From positions 1 to 11,380 of the forward strand of contig LLCB01000717.1 in assembly GCA_001414345.1 (NCBI GenBank): a stretch of 11,380 nucleotides of DNA. Reading direction: 5' to 3'. This DNA is from Hymenoscyphus infarciens. Lineage: Eukaryota; Ascomycota; Leotiomycetes; Helotiales; Helotiaceae. Of this stretch, positions 1 to 8,100 are shown one piece after another (position 1 is the first letter of the stretch; each line of letters begins with the position of its first letter). A program made the translations under genes and the position numbers. The notes below the pieces were generated by a model. That model did not search any database. It was given only the letters and a program-made list of their open reading frames with translations, and was not told where the DNA came from.

Positions 1-130
1 ATATAATATACTAAAGAAGGAAAGAGTAGCGAGAGAGGGAGACTAAGAAGTAGTAAAATGCTCTCCTACCCCTTAATAAAGGGCTTAGATAATATAATTA
101 TTAAGTTCTACTTTAGCTCGACTTTGTTAC

Positions 131-157
131 GATTTACGATTTGCGATTTGCGATTTA
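131..157. repeat. Short tandem repeat, unit of 7 bp
   Basis: Nearly four copies of a 7-bp unit (GATTTAC, GATTTGC, GATTTGC, GATTTA) follow one another directly. It is a simple microsatellite-like repeat in a TA-rich, gene-free stretch. No function can be read from it. Confidence 0.85.
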
Positions 158-180
158 GTCGATTCCGACTTTTTGGTGTA

Positions 181-200
181 TCCAGGACGCCCTACCTGGA
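181..200. repeat. Small perfect hairpin (6-bp stem, 8-base loop)
   Basis: TCCAGG at 181-186 is the exact inverse complement of CCTGGA at 195-200, separated by eight bases. The stem is short and may be chance. It is noted because it lies beside the 7-bp tandem repeat in a region that looks transposon-like. No T-run follows, so it is not a convincing terminator. Confidence 0.5.
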
Positions 201-1919
201 GTATACTCTGAGCAGACCTCTCTATAATTCAGGGCTCAAACGACTTCTTATAGGCTAGTATCGACGATCCTTTCCGGAAAGATTACAGCGTATTATAGCG
301 TAGTGCCCTGTAGTCTCTCTAGTTTGAATAGTGTCCTCCTTTCATTTCTTGGGATCGTTCGTCCAAAAATAACTTGAAATAGAATTAAGAATTTTTGATG
401 TTGCTATATTGAACCTTTATGCCTGCAAATAATCCTGCACCGAAGTTTAAATAGAGTCTATGGTGATACTACTAGCGAATAGCACAGTCTAAGAGAAATA
501 AAACACCACCTTGCAGTTCCGAACTAGTCTTATATAACAGAAAAGAATCTCTCATCCTATAAATCCGAAGCCCGCTCTTGGAATACCACTCTCTCTCGGC
601 CAATCTCGACAGCAAAATCCCTTTCGACAGCAAGACCTCCTATTCATTTAATCTAACTCGTACTTTAAAAGCGATAGTCTAAAACCACATATTCTAATAT
701 TTGTTGCGCTCACCGGTTGGGTCCATGGATCCTTGAAGTATGTCGGAAACTCTACCAGCATATTGGATCTCAAGCCAGGAACTACTGCTTACTTCCATTT
801 TGGTAATGAATGCTGATTTCTCTGGGTTTTATTCTCTCAGAGCTCTACACTAAACATTGGTTTAGTATTCTCCACTTTAGACTTTACTTTCCATCTGAAA
901 CTTGGGCAAGAAGAAACCAAAGAAGGGCACTTGAAGAGATGAGCTGATCTGATGCTTGACCCAAGATAGGGGATTACATCGTACCCCTCGAACGTGAATG
1001 AAACCAATGTCTCCCCGATAATGAAAATCTCTGCTACTAAATGCATTGTTAGTTTTCCGGACAAAGCAAGAGTCCTGGGCTTTCTTCTGCGTATACCTAC
1101 CTACGCTTCTTATGACTCTGACAATCTAGGACAACTACAAATCTTTTCCGAGGGTGTTTGGAAAATCAGCTTTCTAATTCTTTGAAACGTTCTTGAAAAA
1201 TGCTTTGAGATATTTCAGACTGTTTCGCACGTTCGAAGCTGGGTAGATTGTACCTTTCACAAGCCCCATGTCTCCTAACCCTAGCATCGCGATATTTGTG
1301 ACTCATTAGCTGTTGAAGACCGGAGAGCGCAGTGAAGTGGAAAGGTGGGCAACCCAAAGTCAAGTTTTGAAAAACTCCGAAAACAGAGGAGATGTCATGG
1401 CTTTTCGAATAGGTGAGTTTGAAAGGGTACATTGCTTGAATCCGTGAAGGACTTCACTTTCCGTCAATATCAGGGCGCAAAAGCTATGTCCCAAAAATCT
1501 ATGTGAAAGACAATTGACTTTCGGCAGCAATAAAAATTGCGACAATGAAATAAAACCTATATATCCATCGTCACCTATTCCAACAAATCTTGAAAAGCAA
1601 TCAGGAAATTCAAATCAGGAGAATTAATTTCGTTTGCTCAATCGGCACCTAATTAGTGCATCTAACAAAAACATGGCTTTGTATCACTGAACCAAAATAA
1701 CCCAAATACCAGGTCAAAGTTTTCGTCATCAGCCCGCAACCAATGCCAGGCACTTCAATACTCTTTCCCCGGCCCCACTTCCTTATCAAGAGAAAAGTTG
1801 TATCATTGCTTTTACGCCTATTTTGCAAATAACCTCCCCTAAACAAATCCGGAAACAAAACGAACACCCCAGCGCCATCTCTCAACCACCTCGCCAGAAC
1901 CATTCACTCACTTCATTTC

Positions 1920-3799
1920 CTAGCAGCCATTTCTACAACCCCTACCATAACCCCTCGCAGCCTCAAGATCATCCACATCTCTATCCTTAAACTCAACCGT
2001 AATTTCAGTATACACAGCAATACTCGCTTCATCAACAGTCCCGTCCATCATCCTCGGGTAATCCAAGCCAGCATCACCCTCCCGAAGAGTTGAAACATTT
2101 GCCTTCTCATCTCCCTTCGTTCTCTCCTTTGTGCTGACCTCTTGTTGATAATCTCCGTGACCGAAAATAGAGCGTTCACTTCGAGTCATAGAAGGATTTT
2201 CGGAGCGAGTGACCGAACGGTTTGCAGAGCGGTAAGAACGGTTGATTGAGCGGATTGAGCGACGGTGTTGCTGCTCTTCGAGGTGGATGGCATGGGGGTA
2301 CGGGGAAGTGGTTCGCCGGTTTCGCATGGAGGATTTGGCTTTTGACTTTGGGGGTGAGAAGGACTTGAAGAGGGGGCGGAGGGCGGGGATTGAGGCTGCT
2401 ATAATACCGATCTGCAATGAATCAGCATTTGATCACTCCTGGGACCAAGAGCACGGAAGATGAAACCTCGAACGGGAAGAATAGGAAAGGGGACGTACGT
2501 TGCATTCTACGATTACCCAGATCACCAGGTTTACGCCATCCCAGCTGTTTTGCAGAAAGTTGTTAGCTTGTGTGGGTTTTGGATTGGAAGTGTAAGTTGT
2601 AGAAGGTTTGCGGAACAGATACTTTGCCATTTCATTTATTGACAAATGACAAAGTTGCTTCATCTGAACACAGTAAGGCATACAGACGTGGAGAGTTCTT
2701 CAGTACTAACCTTCCATCCGGAGCTTGCGAACTCTTTCTCGCAGCTTGATAATCATCACTTGGCTCATATTTCTGGAGGAACTTAATTCGCACGGCGGAG
2801 CAAACAGAAGCACTATCGTAATCAGCCGAAATTCACTACCAACTTTAATGGAGAGAACTTACAAAAGCCCGAGCAAGATGACACCCGAAATTGCAATCTG
2901 ATGCTTACGGGGTAACTTACACTTGACGAGTATAACAATTGGAAGAAGGTTGAAGGCAAAATCTGTGATGACGTTGCAAACTTGAAGGAACGAGTTAGCT
3001 TAAATTTTTGAGATACAGTGGGTTGAATACTTGCCTGCTTGCATTTGTGCGAAGACCGCAGAGGCGTGTTTGGCGTAACATGAACCTGTAATGACACCGT
3101 TCTTGACATACACAATGGGTATACATTGAGAAATCAAAGCGCCTTTGCAACCCTCGAATCAGTAATTGCATCCAAAATTTCCAGGCTTTGCGATGAATCG
3201 AAGAGAGAACTCACCTGTTCCCATAAAGGTGTATGCCCATATAAAGGCCATAATAAGGTAAATTGTGGCCCTATACCCTTGCCACCCCGTCATTCTCGTC
3301 CATCGAAGCAGGAAAGACCCAACACTCAATTTAACAAGCATGATAGCGTAGACCCAGACAACTTGACTCGCGAATCCAAGTTCCAGTCCCAACTTGAGAC
3401 CCTTTTGTCCCCCGTGCTTGGCATAGATGTAATAGGTATGATGTCCAAAGCCCATCAAGACTTCGGCAATCTGAAGACCAGTCCCCACCAGGGAGAGAAA
3501 CTACCTGCCATTAGCGGATACATTGGACACTGTAAGCTCTGGAATTCGCTTACCATTGCAGCGAGAATAAAGTAATCATCCCACCACGGTGTACGAATGA
3601 CTTTGAAGCGAGCGTAGCATCGCAACGATACGACGAGGAGGGCTAGGAGGGTGGTGGATAGAATTGGACCATAGATTCGGGCATCTTGATTGTCGTCCGG
3701 CAAGCCAAACCCAGGGAGAGCTTGTGGTCCATGGACAGGTTGAGTTCCGTTTTGTGAAGTCGGATCTATCTGAGCGGGATCCATCTCTGTTTGTGTCAA
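1920..3799 (-). CDS. Fungal rhodopsin-domain (PTH11-like/SAT4-type) seven-transmembrane protein, 7 exons
   Basis: Predicted integral membrane protein of 465 aa. Exons (minus strand): 3799-3554, 3500-3215, 3142-3035, 2980-2863, 2812-2711, 2544-2499, 2411-1920; total 1,398 nt, an exact multiple of three. Family marks are visible: an Arg-rich segment after helix 1 followed by WWDDY (72-76) opening helix 2, a Cys pair in the loop near 186-198, a TDF motif in helix 5, and a tryptophan- and glutamate-containing helix 7 (VIWVIVECN) ending in SIPALRPLF (309-317). Approximate helices: 43-62, 74-99, 126-147, 159-182, 213-235, 245-263, 291-313. The tail (318-465) is hydrophilic, Arg-Ser rich at 352-384, and ends with a TEITVEF motif of the kind often seen in this family. 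There is no CFEM domain at the N-terminus, unlike some PTH11-like receptors. An alternative start five codons downstream (ATG at 3784) gives 460 aa; neither start is decided by the sequence. Ligand and signalling role are unknown; most relatives are uncharacterised. Confidence 0.88.
2545..2710 (-). other. Long intron (intron 5 of the rhodopsin-domain gene)
   Basis: At 166 bp this intron is two to three times longer than its neighbours (50-87 bp). It has a GTTAGT donor and a GCTAAC branch site followed by CAAAACAG. Joining the flanking exons gives PDG-SWDGVNLVIW, which reads as an uninterrupted approach to helix 7, so I see no need for a hidden exon inside it. Confidence 0.75.
2981..3034 (-). 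other. GC-AG intron (intron 3 of the rhodopsin-domain gene)
   Basis: This 54-bp intron starts with GCAAGT rather than GTAAGT, carries a GCTAAC branch site 15 bases before its CAAG acceptor, and joins exon 3 to exon 4 in phase 1. The upstream exon ends in CAG, as is usual for the rare GC-AG class, where the rest of the donor matches consensus closely. Splicing it out restores the helix-5 sequence (VCNVITDFAFNLLP); reading through meets a TAA stop after 17 codons. Confidence 0.8.
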
Positions 3800-4298
3800 A
3801 GATCGATCACTCCAACCTTTGATGCGTTGTGAGATTCTTTTCTGAAGTGGTTGTCTTTGAGAAGCTGCTAGATCTAATTTCCGATGCCCATTGAATTAAT
3901 GCCAGGGTAGGTCGGTTGGAGAGAGTGAATCGGCTGCACTTTCCTTGACGATAAGTGGCCTTTTTTTCTGTGGGGGTATGAAGCCCCACCTTTTTTGCTA
4001 GCGTGTACTTCTTCATCTTGCAGCAAGAATAAGAAAAACACCAAACAGAAATGGTTGAACAGCACGGTGTTTTGGAGGGAATTGTCACTTTAAAAACTTC
4101 CCATACTTGTCATCTTTATGAAGCATTCTTTGAGCATAATATTGTAGCACAAAGGAGAGACAACGGAAAAAGTGAACAGAGAGTAAGTTGGGTAACACCA
4201 AAAGAAAAGTCTCAATTATGAAAATATGGACACACTCACAAATTCACCAACACTCAACGCGGACATCTACTAATCCCAGCAGCTTTCCAGTGGCCCCA

Positions 4299-4324
4299 CC
4301 AATCGGTACAACCTTCCTCATTGG
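4299..4324. promoter_or_regulatory. Inverted pair of CCAAT boxes
   Basis: CCAAT at 4299-4303 and ATTGG at 4320-4324 face each other with 16 bases between them. CCAAT is the core site of the fungal HAP/CBF complex. The placement in a divergent promoter is reasonable, but a pentamer is a weak signal and binding is an inference. Confidence 0.35.
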
Positions 4325-4387
4325 AAAGGAAAACACCTTGAACTGTGTCCAGCTACATGATTGACCAACCTTGAAGCACTCGCACAG

Positions 4388-4394
4388 TCACGTG
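4388..4394. promoter_or_regulatory. CACGTG (E-box) candidate site
   Basis: TCACGTG contains the palindromic hexamer CACGTG, the core recognised by fungal basic helix-loop-helix factors such as the Cbf1 and Pho4 types. It sits 589 bases from the membrane-protein start (3799) and about 755 bases from the helicase start (5149). It may be a regulatory site; only the match itself is seen. Confidence 0.35.
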
Positions 4395-4419
4395 CTAAGT
4401 ACCAGAAGCTGCAGCAACA

Positions 4420-4437
4420 TTTTTTTTTTAAAAAAAA
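4420..4437. promoter_or_regulatory. T10A8 tract (rigid poly(dA:dT) element)
   Basis: Ten T followed by eight A form an almost perfect self-complementary homopolymer block. Poly(dA:dT) tracts disfavour nucleosomes and are common at fungal promoters, so this may mark the open centre of the divergent promoter. The length of such runs can also be a sequencing error. Confidence 0.45.
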
Positions 4438-4590
4438 GCTCATATTGAATTCATATTGGCATAAGGGATGAGAGCTTCTCATCAAATAAAAAGATTGAGC
4501 ACTCGTATCCTTTCTCTCTGGTTCAGGAACAAATTCTTCTGGGACGTAATACTACCAAAAGAATCCCCCTTTCCTATCTTGGTTAGTTAC

Positions 4591-4598
4591 TATAAATA
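4591..4598 (+). promoter_or_regulatory. TATA-box-like element TATAAATA
   Basis: TATAAATA is a good match to the TATA-box consensus on the plus strand. It lies about 550 bases before the helicase start codon. If it directs transcription, the leader would be long and contain short upstream open frames starting at 4745 and 4806. A start site nearer to 5149 is equally possible, and no second TATA is obvious there. Confidence 0.3.
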
Positions 4599-5148
4599 AT
4601 GAGTGCCTGGAGGAGTGAGAGTAGAGTAACCTTCGACAAAACCGATATACTAAAAACGAAGTACCTAGAAGCCCGAAGCCTCCGCTCCCAGCTTCGCGTT
4701 CAACAACTGAAACCAGCTTATCCAAACAATCTGTACTTGGGTTCGTGCGAGACGGAAACACGTGTCGGAAACCAAGAGCTTCTGAGCTAAAGTGTCCTCT
4801 CCAAATATGCCCTATTGGGCTCGATAGAGAAGTGCAGTTGGGGGGTTTGAGAAAGTTCGGCGTCGGATTAAGGTCGTGCCGGAGGGGTCTAGCGCGTCTC
4901 TTGAAGCGAGTGCCCCACGTCTCAGAGACCCCATCCAAAAAGGAAAGGCATCAAAATTTCGATCAAGAAGAACACAAATATTTACTTCAATTCCACCCCA
5001 ACTCTCAAAGGAATTCGGTGTCGTCTGATCTCTTATTCCCATCATCGTCGAAACCAACAAAATAATCCGCCGTTGCTGCGCATCTCGGATTCCACGATAG
5101 AAATATAATTGTCAATTTCCTACGAATTACCCCGCGCCACGACGCGCC

Positions 5149-8100
5149 ATGGACGTGGACCAGGATGAGGCCCCTCGGGGCATTCTCGCATGGTACGATA
5201 ATACCAGACCGATGTTCATCGACCTCGTCGGTGACTATGCTGGGAAGGAACTGTTTCTAGTCGAGGGCGACTCGTTGTTACGGGAATGTTTCGAGGATGA
5301 CCGCATTGATTTTGATGGTGAGTTTGGAGTCTCTCTCCGTTTGCTGTCAACTTGACGTCTTCGGCATCGGGGTGGTATGATAATACATATCCACACCGCA
5401 CAAACAACAACATGTTTGCCTTCAAGAATATTTTTCCACCGTTCCTTTTCTTGCCTTGGTGACTTCACGTGCTAATCAATTTAGGTGGCTTTCAATTGCT
5501 ACACATCGTTTACGTCGTTGAACGGTTTCTCGAAAATTTAGTAAAGAGACATTGCTCCTTTCATGTTGTATTTTTCGAAGGTAAGAGTTGCTTTCCTTGC
5601 ACCCACCTTGGTGACTACTTGAGATATTCTGGAATCATGATATCTTTTATTGGAAACTTACAGAATATCTATTCCGATTATCCCCCCCTCTCTGTTCCTC
5701 AAGAGTACTTGGAATTCTTCCAGACAGAGACTTGCACATTCGTACCTCCGACTAAACCTCTTTCTAACTTTGATTCCAGAAAACGCCCCATTATGTGTAC
5801 CACCAGGGCTTCCGGCCAACCATCGGTCAAAGTACTTATTAGCCAGAGCGGTCATCAAGCGACATCTAACACTTCGTCTTCCGACATCCAGTCCAGATGT
5901 ACAGGTCAATACGTTTCCCTCCTTGGAAAGTGAAGAGTTTAAAGAATACCTTCACTTGACCCCCATACACTTCGTCATGATGCATGATGGGTCTTCACGC
6001 TCACGAAAAGTATCAGCATCAACAAACGACGATGAGAAGTTCGCCAAGGCACTACTTCGAGGAATCATTTGGTGGTGGAATACCCACCGTCTGAATGTCT
6101 CTCTCATAAATCGTATTGAATTTCGAGATTCTAAAGTCTTCACGATGATTGTTGAAAGTTTTACCGCCTCTAGCAAACAGATCCTCCTGGCCAGCGATTT
6201 TAAAGAAGATATTGAAGAAATCCGAGATTCATTGGAGCAACTACGAAGCACAGGAGAACTCACACAAGAGGTCGAACCAACAAATATCGAGGAACTATCG
6301 GAATGCCCCCCAGGAATTACCTCTTCAGAAAACTTTTATCTGGCGGCGTATGGTGTGTCTGAGTTGCTTCAAAACGAGGATTGCGATGTGTTTTTGGCGT
6401 CTGCCTTCATTCTTCATACAGTAACTTTGAAGCATGTTGCAGTCACAGATCGAAGGCTTCCTTTGATTCGTTTCGACGAGCTATTTGAAGAGAAAATCGA
6501 CACTTTCCTGGCAAAGCTGTCAACAATATTTCAGAAGACAATGGAGCATGAGACTTGGGAGCCATTTATGGCAAAACGAGGAGCGGAAAATGACACCATT
6601 GATCTTGTTGACGGTCGTGTATTCCGTGCGGTAATCCAAGCAATGTGCGACGACAAATCACTGGAGCAATCATTACCAACAGACGCAACCAAGGACTGGA
6701 AGATTCTGTGTCGAATTGTGATGCATTTAGCTGAGGAAGAGTTGTTATTGGAGGGCAGTACAGGGCCTGCATCGTCAGAAACAAAGTTGGAAAGTGAAAC
6801 CGCTTCCGAAAATATTTCCGTCCTTCCATTCTCGCACCCGGTTTTCGACAAACATTTAGAGTGCATACATATCGAGGCCGACACATCTGTGCCTGCTCGA
6901 CTCGGCGCGATGCAACTGTATAGAGAGACAACCCATTGGCATAACTATAACAAGCCCTTGAATCCCAAAGTCCCGCTGCAGGTGAAGGTCTCTAAATGGA
7001 GGTAAGAAGTATTTGGCCCTTTCCTAGTTAGCTTGCTGATGAAGTGTACAGAAATCCATTGCGAATGAACCAATTTTATATGAACGAGATGACCTCGTAC
7101 GCCGCTAGTTTGACTGGTGCAACAGGCAAAGCATTAGATGCCGAAACAATTACAGTCGGGCCTAAGAGATTAGTCAAACTCGTTGAAGAAAAGCCAGAGA
7201 AGAGTGCAGCGACTCTCAAGAAGGAAGAGATATTGAACAACCAACCGCAAAAGGGTGGCGCAGCCAATAAAAAGGGGACCAAAAAGGCTGCCGCTGGGCT
7301 TTCCAAGAAAGAACAAATGATCGCGGACAACAAGGAACGAAAGGGCGGATCGGAAGCTGATAAGGCTTTCAGTGTCTGGGCCACTAAAAAGAAGGATTTC
7401 GACGCGATCTCAAACGACCAGGATCGCTACTTGCGAACTGATGAATATTTGAAAGGCTTGGATTCAGGAAAGACCATGCATCTCGAGGGGGAAATAAACC
7501 TTTATGCTCTTCAATCACTTCTAGGTTGGTGGGGCGAAGTTTCGAAATCATCAAGCAAAGCTGAAGGTTACCACATCGTGGCCCTGATATGGACCCGAGT
7601 TCGCACGATTTGTAGCATCAAGTCGCCTATCAGTAAAGAGATTGAGCCACATGTCACCAAGCTGTGCAACCTTTTGGAGATTGGTAACGCTAAGACAAAG
7701 TTCCTATCTACCCCAACCGATCGCAAACTTTCGTTTGTTTTCAAATACCCTACCCAAACCCAGAGTTTGTCAATTCAGATGTCCCAATCGGAGTTCCAAT
7801 TGAACCACTGTGGACCTTATATGGATAGGATGTTGGATGCGAAGCCGGATCCCCGAGTGTCGAGCTTTGTGCCTGATGGCTGGCAGAGAGATGTTCTCGA
7901 CACGCTTGATGCTAACAAAAGTGTGTTCGTGGTAGCACCAACCTCCGCAGGAAAGACCTTTATATCCTTCTACGCAATGGAGCAAGTCCTTCGTGCGGAT
8001 AATGATGGCGTTCTGGTTTACGTTGCGCCCACGAAAGCACTGGTCAATCAAATCGCCGCAGAAGTTCAAGGTAGGCTTCTGTAATTTTATCATCACACGA

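Larger units (their letters stand above)
1..1919. other. Non-coding left flank, no supportable gene
   Basis: I see no convincing gene in this stretch. Open frames here are short (under 90 codons), lie on both strands, overlap one another and show no recognisable family motifs or plausible splice chains. The first ~260 bases are noticeably rich in TA dinucleotides and carry a small tandem repeat and a hairpin (listed separately), which may be a decayed transposon edge. The part next to position 1919 probably contains the 3' untranslated region and terminator of the minus-strand membrane-protein gene, but no AATAAA is visible close downstream of that stop on the minus strand. AATAAA does occur on the plus strand near 498 and 1548, without any gene to attach it to. 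Confidence 0.6.
3800..5148. promoter_or_regulatory. Divergent intergenic region between the two genes
   Basis: This 1.35-kb stretch separates the start codons of two genes that point away from each other, so it should contain both promoters. Visible elements are an inverted CCAAT pair, a CACGTG box, a T10A8 tract and a TATAAATA (listed separately). Several open frames occur (for example 3807-4088 minus, 4552-4938 minus, 4745-5065 plus) but none has recognisable motifs. I treat them as chance frames or leader sequence. The last ~80 bases before the helicase ATG contain no upstream ATG. Confidence 0.7.

Noticed and set aside
837..1545. Short open frames on both strands (837-1064 minus, 994-1185 plus, 1166-1432 minus, 1360-1545 minus)
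   Set aside because: They overlap each other, are under 90 codons, contain no family motifs, and I could not chain them through believable splice sites.
1649..1903. 84-codon minus-strand frame just after the membrane-protein stop
   Set aside because: It lies where the 3' untranslated region should be and has no recognisable features.
2911..2920. GTAAGT donor-like site inside exon 4 of the membrane-protein gene
   Set aside because: Reading through gives LVKCKLPRKHQIAISG, exactly the loop expected between helices 5 and 6, so no intron is needed.
3126..3575. 149-codon plus-strand frame
   Set aside because: It is antisense to exons 1-3 and introns 1-2 of the well-supported membrane-protein gene; a shadow frame.
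3807..4088. 93-codon minus-strand frame immediately upstream of the membrane-protein start
   Set aside because: It is in the leader/promoter region, shows no motifs, and cannot be joined convincingly to the downstream gene.
1..5148. tRNA, 5S rRNA or CRISPR array
   Set aside because: I looked for T-loop-like GTTCGA contexts (for example near 1230) and regular spacer repeats; no cloverleaf arms or repeated spacers accompany them.
5664..5741. Possible small cryptic exon within helicase intron 2
   Set aside because: It could stay in frame only with a weak GTACCT donor and a 38-bp following intron, too short to be likely, and the family-like sequence is already continuous without it.
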